Positions 1-6,125 of a DNA stretch of 8,227 nt are shown piece after piece. The position numbers and the translations under genes are program-made. Origin of the DNA: CAMBDR01 sp046597185. GTDB lineage: Bacteria; Pseudomonadota; Gammaproteobacteria; Burkholderiales; Burkholderiaceae_D. The notes beneath the pieces were generated by a model that was not told where the DNA came from, searched no databases, and was given only the letters and a program-made list of their open reading frames with translations. The stretch is taken from the NCBI GenBank assembly GCA_046597185.1, contig JBKJLF010000508.1:1-8227 (forward strand), in the 5' to 3' direction. Each line of letters starts with the position of its first letter. Within the stretch, counting starts at the first letter, position 1.

Positions 1-1
1 A

Positions 2-358
2 GTGGGGCGCGATAAACACCACCCGGATTGGCGTGAGCGACACACTGAACCCAAGCCCTTGCCCGAAAATGCAAGCCCTGCGCAAAAGATGGCGCATACC
101 CTGAAGAGCAAAACGGGACGTGCCATCTACAAGGTGCGCAAGCAAACCGTTGAACCCGTGTTTGGCATCATCAAGTCAGCCATGGGATTCAGGCAGTTCT
201 CAGTGCGTGGTTTGGATAAGGTGGCGGGTGAGTGGACTCTGGTTTGCTTGACGGGGAATTTGAAGCGTATGGCATCATTACGTCCAAAATTTGGATACGG
301 CATTAAAATTAGCAAAAAACAAGGTAAAAACACAATGAAAATGAACCAAATTGGTTGA
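2..358 (+). mobile_element. 3' end of an IS1182-like transposase gene (truncated by window edge)
   Basis: C-terminal 118 residues of a DDE transposase; the reading frame is open from the window edge, so the true start lies outside. Residues about 43-55 carry the block around the last catalytic acidic residue, Y-x-x-R followed by V-E-P-V-F-G (Glu 51), then G-F-R-Q-F-S-x-R-G and E-W-x-L-V-C-L-x-x-N-L-K-R. I recognise this arrangement from IS1182-family transposases (DDE_Tnp_1_6 type), which usually run to 450-500 residues. The tail after about residue 95 is Lys/Asn-rich and AT-rich. The IS end must lie between 358 and about 425, where cheA homology begins; I could not fix the terminal inverted repeat. 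The element probably caused loss of the 5' part of cheA. Family assignment is from memory of motifs, not from a search. Confidence 0.8.
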
Positions 359-423
359 AATTACTAAAAGTATATACATACTATGGCATAAGTCAATTTA
401 TACTAACTAATTTATGTGCTAAC

Positions 424-759
424 CGCGACAGGCTTCACGCAAACATGGCAAACAAGTTGAGTTGGTACTCGAAGGCGAAGACACCGAAGCAGATAAAAAC
501 ATTATCGAAGCCTTGGGTGATCCGCTGGTGCATATCGTGCGCAACAGTCTGGATCACGGTTTCGAGCTGCCGCAGGTGCGTGCTGCTGCGGGTCGGCGGC
601 GAATCGGTCGGCCTGCTGGTCGATGCGTTTCACCAGACGGTGGATATCATTCTCAAACCCATGACTGGCTTGCTGGGCAGCCTCTCCGGCTACGCTGGTT
701 CAGCCCTGATGGGCGATGGCTCGGTATTGATGGTATTGGACGTGAAGGAGTTGATCTGA
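424..759 (+). pseudogene. cheA: cheA remnant (chemotaxis histidine kinase), 5'-truncated, internal deletion and frame change
   Basis: Two CheA pieces lie in different frames. From about 426 to 580, frame 3 reads G-K-Q-V-E-L-V-L-E-G-E-D-T-E and then D-P-L-V-H-I-V-R-N-S-L-D-H-G, the N-box of the CheA ATP-binding domain. From about 577 to 759, frame 1 reads R-V-G-G-E-S-V-G-L-L-V-D-A, then S-L-S-G-Y-A-G and a terminal V-L-M-V-L-D-V-K-E-L, the end of the CheW-like P5 domain. The G1/G2 boxes of the kinase and the first part of P5 are missing, and so are the Hpt (P1), P2 and dimerisation domains upstream. The breakpoint falls around 575-592, where the GC-rich sequence fits both sides. Its stop overlaps the next gene's start (TGATG), a remnant of the original operon. 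It cannot encode a working kinase. Confidence 0.88.
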
Positions 760-1022
760 TGATGATCGAATTTATCGATGAGCGGGCAATTTTTACCCAG
801 GTGGTCGGGGTCGAGGACGCTGAAGCCTTGCTGGCATGGTTGCAGAGTACCCCCGCCGCCTGCGCCGATTTTCAGCATTGTAGCCACCTCCATCCCGCCA
901 ACTTACAGGTGCTGATGCCGGCAGCCACCCCGGTCTGCGCCTGGCCCGAAGATCAGTTACTGGCCGTATGGTTAAAAAGCGCATTGCAAGAACAATCACC
1001 GCCGCAAGCAAGCGGCACTTAA
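759..1022 (+). CDS. Small cheA-linked protein of unknown function
   Basis: An 87-residue protein starting at the ATG that overlaps the cheA stop (TGATG), which implies translational coupling in the original operon. A second in-frame ATG follows at once (762), so the start could be either. There are no membrane segments or signal peptide. The middle and end (H-L-H-P-A-N-L-Q-V-L-M, then a Trp/Leu-rich helix W-L-K-S-A-L) resemble short proteins I have seen encoded between cheA and cheY in proteobacteria; their alpha/beta size is like a STAS-type regulatory domain, but I cannot prove that relationship. The reading frame is intact, although both neighbours are broken. With cheA dead it probably has no partner, and expression may depend on whatever promoter remains upstream. 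Confidence 0.65.
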   Translation: MMIEFIDERAIFTQVVGVEDAEALLAWLQSTPAACADFQHCSHLHPANLQVLMPAATPVCAWPEDQLLAVWLKSALQEQSPPQASGT

Positions 1023-1044
1023 ACCCAACACAAGGCGCAATATC

Positions 1045-1368
1045 ATGGCTAAGAATATTTTGATTGTGGACGATTCAGCCACCATGCTGATGAGCGTCAA
1101 AAACAACCTGGAAATCGCTGGATTCAAAGTGGAAACAGCGGAAGATGGCGTGAAAGCGATGACCAAGTTGACTGGCGGCTACAAGCCCGATTTGATCATC
1201 ACCGATGTCAACATGCCCAATATGGGCGGAATGGAGTTGATCGGCAAAGTGCGGGCGATGCAGAACCTGCGCTTCACACCTATCCTGACCTTGACCACGG
1301 AAAGCCAAGCCGACAAGCGAACAGACAGCCATCGGGTTGATTCAGCAGGTGCGCAAGCTCAACGATGA
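1045..1368 (+). pseudogene. cheY: cheY-like response regulator, 3'-truncated
   Basis: A single-domain receiver beginning with N-I-L-I-V-D-D-S-A-T. The acidic pair (Asp 9, Asp 10), the phospho-acceptor Asp 54 in I-I-T-D-V-N-M-P and the switch Thr 84 in L-T-L-T-T-E-S are present. After about residue 91 homology stops: the remaining 16 residues are read from sequence that belongs, in another frame, to the downstream chemoreceptor. The conserved C-terminal Lys (K-P-F type motif) and helix alpha5 are absent, whereas the family normally runs to about 120-125 residues. An AAGG about ten bases ahead of the ATG is a plausible ribosome site. Without the Lys and alpha5 face, phosphorylation switching and motor or partner binding should fail. 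The break at about 1310-1325 is a deletion joining cheY to the receptor gene. Confidence 0.82.
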
Positions 1369-2188
1369 AGCGGTGGCGCTGGTACGCCATCTCGATCATT
1401 CCACGCAGTCAGTGCCAACCCCAGGGCACGGGCTGGAAGGCAGCATTGCCGCGATCAATCAGATCAGTTGCTTCGTCGAAGACTTGTCCGAGATGATCAG
1501 GAGCGATGTGCGCGTGGTGCAAACTGCCGCCGTGAGCGAAATCGAAGAACTGCATGGATTTGTCGGCATCATCAAGGAAATGAGCATGCAATCGAAGCTG
1601 CTGGCGATTAATGCCGCCATTGAGGCCGCCATTGAGGCCGCCCATGCCGGGGAAGCTGGGCGCAGCTTTGGCGTGCTGGCGCGTGAGTTGCGGGTGCTGG
1701 CAGAACGCTCAGCAGAGGCGGCTACCATGATCGAGCATGGCGTAATCAAGGCGCGCCAGACCATGCAGGGCAGCCTCAAGCTCAATGCCATGGAAAGCCA
1801 CATCGTCAAGGCCATCGACCTCGTCGAATCGATCCGGCAGCTTCAGCACAGCAATCAGGAAGTGCAAATCTTTTATCAGGATTTGTTTGCTGCAACAACG
1901 CAACATAACACCACGCTCGCGGCAGAAATTACTGAATTGCTGGGCTATATCCAGTTTCAGGACGTGATCCGCCAGCGTATCGAGCGCGCAGTCGAATCAG
2001 TGGCGCAACGCAACGAAGTGCTCAAAGATTTGCCATCGTGCCTTGGCGCAAATGATCCTGGTCTGAGCCAACTGCAAGCCCGAGTGCAAGCAGTGTTGCG
2101 CGACTATGTGGACGGTGAGGTTTCCCATGCATCGGCTTCCAGTGCCGCCAACGGACAAGCTGGTCTGCCGAAGTTCGAGTTGTTTTGA
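1337..2188 (+). pseudogene. Methyl-accepting chemoreceptor signalling domain, 5'-truncated
   Basis: A 283-residue frame with the MCP cytoplasmic hairpin tip at about residues 80-125: K-L-L-A-I-N-A-A-I-E-A-A ... H-A-G-E-A-G-R-S-F-G-V-L-A, then L-R-V-L-A-E-R-S. The tail contains G-Y-I-Q-F-Q-D-V-I-R-Q-R-I-E-R, which I know from soluble or short proteobacterial receptors that end soon after this motif. No transmembrane or sensor region is present. The only start in frame near the junction is a TTG (1337) with no good ribosome site, and the same frame stays open upstream into the cheY junction, so the original 5' part has been deleted. Inside the tip, a 12-bp duplication adds four residues (A-I-E-A), which would break the seven-residue register. 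I regard it as a decaying gene, although an untethered signalling fragment could still be made. Confidence 0.8.
1613..1642 (+). repeat. 12-bp tandem duplication in the MCP tip
   Basis: GCCGCCATTGAG occurs at 1613-1624 and again at 1625-1636, followed by a half unit GCCGCC. It doubles the A-I-E-A step of the normally invariant N-A-A-I-E-A-A motif. Confidence 0.93.
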
Positions 2189-2361
2189 AGCAAAAGACTG
2201 TGGTGCATAGTAAGCGTCCAGCCCCACCATCTATACAACTCTACATCAAAAGCCATGGCAGCTTCGGCAGGAAGCCGACGCCATAACACAAGAACGTGCG
2301 ATGGCGCTGCGTATGTCCGACGCCCTCCATGCGGGTTAGCCGGAGCGACATGAAATTGCGA

Positions 2362-2520
2362 TTATAATTTTCCAAGCAAAAATAAAACCAACACAATTAA
2401 CAATATCAGCCCGACTCCCCCACTGGGACCGTAACCCCATCCACTGCTGTGTGGCCAGGCTGGAAATGCGCCCACGAGTGCGAGAACCAAGATGATTACT
2501 AGTATAAGTCCGATGCTCAT
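2362..2520 (-). CDS. DUF3309-type small membrane protein
   Basis: A 52-residue protein on the minus strand, starting at the ATG complementary to 2518-2520, with AGGAG about seven bases ahead, and stopping at TAA (complement of 2362-2364). It has two hydrophobic stretches, residues about 4-19 and about 35-50, separated by a Gly/Pro/aromatic linker F-P-A-W-P-H-S-S-G-W-G-Y-G-P-S-G-G. This W-P-x-S-x-x-W-G-Y-x-P-S-G-G linker is the hallmark of the DUF3309 family, whose members are about 50 residues long. Its molecular function is unknown. It is divergent from the FtsH-like gene, with 291 bases between the two starts, so the two may share a control region. Confidence 0.88.
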   Translation of the reverse strand: MSIGLILVIILVLALVGAFPAWPHSSGWGYGPSGGVGLILLIVLVLFLLGKL

Positions 2521-2811
2521 TTCGTACTCCTATGACGGTTAAAAAGTTTTAGCGCGTGATGCCCTGACACCCACTCTATACAACCAAGCACTGACCCTCA
2601 GTGCGGCACCACACATACAGCGACAATCATTTGCGCGAGCAAATCCACGCACCATACCTCCTTCTTCCAATGACAACGAAATGATCTACCTGGCAATCAA
2701 GTTTAAGCACAAAGTATGCTAACGCACAGACCAGCGTTATCTTCCAAAATACGATAGGTGCGAGTAATCCAGTTCCGTAACATCGCGTAGCGCCAACCAC
2801 GAAAGATTGCC
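2521..2811. promoter_or_regulatory. Divergent intergenic region with two perfect inverted repeats
   Basis: This region separates the leftward DUF3309 gene from the rightward FtsH-like gene and should hold both promoters. I see two perfect inverted repeats: GCACTGA-CCC-TCAGTGC at 2588-2604 and ATTTGC-GCGA-GCAAAT at 2629-2644, the second with a GNRA-type tetraloop. They lie 24 bases apart, about 70-125 bases upstream of the DUF3309 start and about 170-220 bases upstream of the FtsH-like start. They could be operators or leader hairpins. I found no convincing -35/-10 pair for either gene. Confidence 0.4.
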
Positions 2812-4923
2812 ATGTCAGATTTGTCGAAACCCGGCGATACGGCACCCGCCGCAACGGGCCTGTGGCTCGCTATCAAGAAGGCCGCCAGCCGCCTGCAGGA
2901 CTGGTTTGTGATTCAGTCCGTGATCGTCAGGCTGGCGGTGCTGGTCATCATTGTCCTGATCCCGACCACCGGCATCTATTCATTCACGCTCATGCAGAAA
3001 CAGGCCGCCGTGGCTGAGCAGGTCAAGACCATGACCGTCGCCGGAAAGGCAGGCGAGGGTGTGTGGACGCTCAACGAAAAGCTGCCTGTGGTGTTCGGCA
3101 CCGGCTCGGTGTTGAGCTTCCTGGAAACGAACCAGGTCGAGCGCATCACGGTGATCTACACGCCACTGATGTGGAACGTGTCGGAGCGCATCATCCTGAT
3201 CGAATCGCAAGGCAAGCAGTATGCGTATTACCCCAGCGACATGGAGACCAAGATATTCGCCGATAAGGCCGTCACCGCGCTGTGGGGCGGCAAGCTTACC
3301 TTTATTCCGCGCGCTGAACTCAACGACAGCAGCTTGAAATTGATTGCGCGCCTGGATCAGCGTTTTGCCGGTGCTCGCCCGCAGTCCGAGAAGGACGGCT
3401 GGAAGGCCCGTATTAGCGGCGTGCTGTCGGTAGCACTTACCTTCGGCGTGCTGGTCTTCCTGTACGTCCAGTTCAAGGGCCAATTCAAGTCGCTCAAGTT
3501 CATCGAGCCAACGCAGGTGTCCGGCTCAATTGACGACCTGGTGGGTATGGACGACATCAAGGCCGAGGTGGCACAGATCAAGGATCAGTATCAGCGCCGC
3601 GCGGCCTATGCCGAGTATGGCATCAGCAAACCCTTCAATGTGATGTTCAGCGGACCGGCGGGTACCGGCAAGACCAAACTGGCCAGCTACCTGGCCAAGG
3701 AACTCAAGCTTCCCATTCTGTTCCATTCTGCAGCCAACCTGGAAACGGGCTTCGTGGCTGGTGGCGCGAATACGCTCAGTCGCATCATGGCCATGGCCAA
3801 GCGACGCCGGCGCTGCATCGTTTTTCTGGATGAGGCGCAGGATCTTTTCATGAAACGCGGGGGCCGTCGCAAGTTCGACGATGACACGGCGAACACGCTT
3901 TTGTCCGTGTTGGATGGTGTGTGCAGCAGGAGCGATGCCGAGATTATCTGGATCGTGGCCAGCAACTTCAACAGCGAAACCATGCAGATGGACGAGGCAA
4001 TGTTGCGGCGTTTTCAGATGAAGGTGGACTTTCGCATGCCCAACCAAGAAGAGCGACTGGGTATCATCGGCCACTATCTGGCTAGCCGCGCCGACAAGGT
4101 GCGCCCCGATCTGGATCTGCGCCATCTGGTGGCAGTGACCGAGGGCCGCAGTCCGGCCGACCTGGAAACCATCGTCAACCAGGCTGGCATCAGCGCCGTG
4201 CGAGCAGACGAGATGATCGACGCGGATACCTTGATGCTGGCCGCCGAACGCGTATTGGTGGGCAACGTCAATGCCAATACCACCCAAGAACGCGAGCGTG
4301 ACCGCCGCATCATTGCCGTGCACGAATGGGGTCACTTCCTGGTGGACTTCGAGCACGAACGCAAGCTGGCCAATGGCAACTGGGAGCAGCTTTTGGCCGA
4401 TATTAAGACCATCAAGATTTCGCTCAAGGCCAATGCGCGCACCAACGCATTGGGCTTCGTCTTTCACAAACAGGGGGTCAACCTGCTCAAGACGAAGGGT
4501 GACATCGAACACGATGTTCGCGTGTTGCTGGGCGGTATGGCCAACGAGGAACTGTTCTTTGGCGAGCAAGGCACGACCAATGGGGCGCACAACGACATCA
4601 CCCGTGTAACGGAACTGCTGCACCACGCCGTAGGTGAGATGGGCATGTACCGCAAGACTCGTCTCAACTTCGGTGCGCTCGTGCGCGACAGCCAAGGCGG
4701 TGGCCGCGAAGTTGACGAAGAAACGCGCAGCATCATGGAAGCACAGAGTGAGCGCCTATACGATGAAACCAAGGCCGTGCTGGACAAGTTCAAGCCGCTG
4801 ACCGAGCATCTTGTTGGCAAGCTCTTGGCAACTGGCGAGATGAACCTGAGTGAAACGATGTTCGAAATCCGCAAATTCGAGGCGGCATCATATTCCGTCA
4901 ACGAAGGTGATGGTCAATCATAA
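2812..4923 (+). CDS. Divergent FtsH-like membrane AAA+ metalloprotease
   Basis: A 703-residue protein with FtsH architecture. There are two transmembrane helices (about 37-58 and 201-220) flanking a region of about 140 residues expected to face the periplasm, roughly twice that of E. coli FtsH. The AAA+ module has Walker A G-P-A-G-T-G-K-T (281-288), Walker B I-V-F-L-D-E (336-341), a sensor Asn 385 in V-A-S-N and an arginine-rich L-R-R-F where FtsH has its arginine fingers. The M41 protease zinc site is H-E-W-G-H (504-508) with the likely third ligand Asp 595 in H-N-D-I-T-R. The pore-loop F-V-G is here F-V-A, and the FtsH R-P-G-R-F-D-R block is shortened. It should be an ATP-driven inner-membrane protease for misfolded or regulated proteins. 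It is too divergent to be the housekeeping copy, so I give no symbol. A GAAAG lies about eight bases before the ATG. Confidence 0.88.
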   Translation: MSDLSKPGDTAPAATGLWLAIKKAASRLQDWFVIQSVIVRLAVLVIIVLIPTTGIYSFTLMQKQAAVAEQVKTMTVAGKAGEGVWTLNEKLPVVFGTGSVLSFLETNQVERITVIYTPLMWNVSERIILIESQGKQYAYYPSDMETKIFADKAVTALWGGKLTFIPRAELNDSSLKLIARLDQRFAGARPQSEKDGWKARISGVLSVALTFGVLVFLYVQFKGQFKSLKFIEPTQVSGSIDDLVGMDDIKAEVAQIKDQYQRRAAYAEYGISKPFNVMFSGPAGTGKTKLASYLAKELKLPILFHSAANLETGFVAGGANTLSRIMAMAKRRRRCIVFLDEAQDLFMKRGGRRKFDDDTANTLLSVLDGVCSRSDAEIIWIVASNFNSETMQMDEAMLRRFQMKVDFRMPNQEERLGIIGHYLASRADKVRPDLDLRHLVAVTEGRSPADLETIVNQAGISAVRADEMIDADTLMLAAERVLVGNVNANTTQERERDRRIIAVHEWGHFLVDFEHERKLANGNWEQLLADIKTIKISLKANARTNALGFVFHKQGVNLLKTKGDIEHDVRVLLGGMANEELFFGEQGTTNGAHNDITRVTELLHHAVGEMGMYRKTRLNFGALVRDSQGGGREVDEETRSIMEAQSERLYDETKAVLDKFKPLTEHLVGKLLATGEMNLSETMFEIRKFEAASYSVNEGDGQS

Positions 4924-4951
4924 TTGAACTGCTGCGGAACCTTACACAGTG

Positions 4952-4978
4952 TTGCAAGCATAAATAGAAATGCTTCAA
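4952..4978 (+). other. Hairpin downstream of the FtsH-like gene
   Basis: AAGCAT (4956-4961) and ATGCTT (4970-4975) form a perfect stem with an 8-base loop. It is extended by TTG/CAA across one bulged C, 29 bases after the stop. No T-run follows, so it is a poor intrinsic terminator. It may protect the 3' end of the transcript or be chance. Confidence 0.3.
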
Positions 4979-5003
4979 ATTACGGTAGATTTGCATTACG
5001 GCA

Positions 5004-5378
5004 GTGTGTCATTTAATACCAATGAATAAATTTTCTTTATCACTCACACGTAGCTTTCCTCAGTATTTATCCTATAATTCAGGCAGCGAACTCATTGCAG
5101 ATACGGTAGTCGTTGAAGTGTACTTTACGTTAGCCGTACCAACGCACGAACAAACAACCGTGGTCTGTCCCCTATTGCCCAGTCCCCTATTGCCCAATCC
5201 CCTATTGCCCAGTCCCCTATTGCCCAATGATCGATTACGACATAGTCAAACGGTCAAAGACCCTGAAGAGATTGAGGAATGGATGCTTCAGATTTCTCAG
5301 TTTAAACAGTATCTTCAAGAGCAATTAAAAAGAGATCCCACGCTCTTTGAAAGCTGCCGTGAATTTATTGACAAATAA
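5004..5378 (+). CDS. Doubtful ORF of integron cassette A with P-L-L-P-[SN] repeats
   Basis: A 124-residue frame starting at GTG (ATG option at 5022), with no clear ribosome site and no family I recognise. Residues about 55-75 are four copies of P-L-L-P-S/N produced by a 15-bp DNA repeat. The last 45 residues (D-P-E-E-I-E-E-W-M-L-Q-I-S ... E-S-C-R-E-F-I-D-K) look like an amphipathic helical protein tail and are the most gene-like part. The stop lies at 5376-5378, directly before the attC-like site at 5379, which is where a cassette gene normally ends. The N-terminal half reads like untranslated sequence, and an attC-core-like GTTAGCC at 5129-5135 lies inside it. The real gene may therefore start later (for example GTG at 5160), or the frame may be a chimera across an old cassette junction. 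Confidence 0.35.
   Translation: MCHLIPMNKFSLSLTRSFPQYLSYNSGSELIADTVVVEVYFTLAVPTHEQTTVVCPLLPSPLLPNPLLPSPLLPNDRLRHSQTVKDPEEIEEWMLQISQFKQYLQEQLKRDPTLFESCREFIDK
5168..5227 (+). repeat. Four 15-bp tandem repeats, alternating in the last base
   Basis: TCCCCTATTGCCCAG and TCCCCTATTGCCCAA alternate (G, A, G, A) at 5168, 5183, 5198 and 5213, so the real duplication unit is 30 bp, present twice. The unit is a multiple of three and keeps the surrounding frame open. The composition recalls short CCCCA(A/G)T-type repeats common in cyanobacteria, but the resemblance is only visual. Confidence 0.95.
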
Positions 5379-5443
5379 TGCTAACCCGCCATTCCAGCGG
5401 ACTTGCACAAAAACCGCGCAATCCGCTTATTTATCCGTTAGGC
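5379..5443 (+). other. attC_A: short classical integron recombination site
   Basis: A 65-bp site laid out as R''-L''-loop-L'-R'. R'' is TGCTAAC (5379-5385). L'' is AGCGGACTTG (5396-5405), pairing with L' CAATCCGCT (5419-5427) with one extra base (C5402) on one arm, the extrahelical base typical of attC. R' is GTTAGGC (5437-5443), which fits GTTRRRY exactly. R'' departs from RYYYAAC at its first bases. Strand exchange would fall between G5437 and T5438. It starts directly after the cassette A stop and ends 13 bases before the ATG of the next ORF, as expected for a cassette junction. Confidence 0.75.
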
Positions 5444-5456
5444 GGCTGAACCTGCA

Positions 5457-5795
5457 ATGAGTGCATTCAACTGGATAGAAGCTTTTGCCATGTGCCCGGC
5501 GTGCAAGACACTTGCAACGCTGCGCGCGCAGACCCATTTAGCTTCGAGCTACGAAGGTACTGAGAAAGGCCGCTTCTGCAACGAGACTTACCGCCTCAAT
5601 GATTCAATGGCTTGGTGGCCTGTTGCTGATGAAAGGCACTGCATTTGGTTTGAGGAGTGCGATCCTGCGCATCGATCACCTGTTCAAGAGGCCTGTTACG
5701 CGGAATGCCTGAGCTGCCAAGTAGAGCTTTGCGTCGTTCTCGAATTCAAGAATCCCCAAGCTGTGCTTGTGGTTCCTCGCTTCGCTCGACGTTAG
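5457..5795 (+). CDS. Cassette B hypothetical protein with two CxxC motifs
   Basis: A 112-residue protein that starts 13 bases after the attC_A core, with no strong ribosome site. It has two CxxC pairs, C-P-A-C (13-16) and C-L-S-C (84-87), suggesting a zinc-ribbon-like fold. It also has a W-W-P-V segment (53-56) and extra Cys at 41, 62, 68, 80 and 92. There is no signal peptide or membrane segment. I do not recognise the family; the residue pattern and composition look like a genuine soluble protein. Its TAG stop is formed inside GTTAGTC, the first bases of a 171-bp repeated module, so the natural C-terminus may have been cut off when that module joined. It is the gene of a cassette running from about 5438 to 6066. 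Confidence 0.65.
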   Translation: MSAFNWIEAFAMCPACKTLATLRAQTHLASSYEGTEKGRFCNETYRLNDSMAWWPVADERHCIWFEECDPAHRSPVQEACYAECLSCQVELCVVLEFKNPQAVLVVPRFARR

Positions 5796-5961
5796 TCGGT
5801 TGGCTGCACATTTCTCCCATGCAAACTTGGTCACCAACTTCAACCACCGTCTCCCGCGCAGGCACCAGTGCGCCCTCGCGCAGGCGTTGCGCGAATGCGC
5901 CCGTGCGTAGGCTTATTTTCGGTTGGGTGTGCAACGGTTCGCTGTCTTATGCTAACATCTC
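5791..5961. repeat. 171-bp conserved pre-attC module, copy 1
   Basis: Begins at GTTAGTC, touching the end of the cassette B gene, and ends directly before attC_B. It aligns without net gaps to 7904-8074, at about 79 percent identity by hand count. Differences do not favour the third position of any long open frame, so I treat it as non-coding. Hairpins: TCGCGCA (5876-5882) with TGCGCGA (5888-5894), loop GGCGT; and a possible long-range pairing of TGCACA (5805-5810) with TGTGCA (5928-5933). The part matching the copy 2 terminator hairpin (5899-5912, followed by TTATTTT) is degraded here. Role unknown. Confidence 0.7.
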
Positions 5962-6072
5962 ACCCAACACAACGGGCAATCGGCCACGCCTACCGTATCT
6001 TCGTTTCAATCTTGCGCGGCATCAACGGTTTGCCACTTTTTTGGGCGTGTGCCCGTTACCTTTGCGTTAGTC
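5962..6072 (+). other. attC_B: long integron recombination site
   Basis: A 111-bp site. R'' is ACCCAAC (5962-5968, fits RYYYAAC). L'' AACGGGCA (5971-5978) is the perfect 8-bp complement of L' TGCCCGTT (6050-6057). R' is GTTAGTC (6066-6072), off the GTTRRRY consensus at one base. It is closely related to the sites at 7013 and 8075 and lacks a 9-bp block (GCTGCCTCC) they share. Strand exchange would fall after G6066, giving the leader of the next cassette. Confidence 0.75.
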
Positions 6073-6125
6073 AGCATTTTTAGGCAACTTGCGTGTTTTG
6101 ACATCAATCAGCAACAGGGGACGTT

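Noticed and set aside
2189..2361. Search for a gene or IS end after the chemoreceptor
   Set aside because: Only a weak 5-bp stem (GCTTC-GGCAG-GAAGC) was seen; no ribosome site, frame or terminal repeat is convincing.
3526..4695. 389-codon open frame on the minus strand, opposite the FtsH-like gene
   Set aside because: It is a shadow of the GC-rich coding strand; the + strand carries all AAA+ and M41 motifs, and the minus frame is His/Val-rich without recognisable domains.
5073..5078. Perfect TATAAT as a -10 box upstream of cassette A
   Set aside because: No acceptable -35 lies 16-18 bases upstream and no TGn extension is present, so a promoter is not supported by sequence alone.
5746..5934. 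Minus-strand ORF in module copy 1, with a similar peptide in copy 2 (about 7900-8010)
   Set aside because: The similarity follows from the DNA repeat. By hand count, differences fall mainly at second codon positions, and no ribosome site or shared start is present.
6098..6103. TTGACA as a -35 box ahead of the lysozyme-like gene
   Set aside because: The matching -10 would overlap the ATG at 6126 and has a poor sequence.
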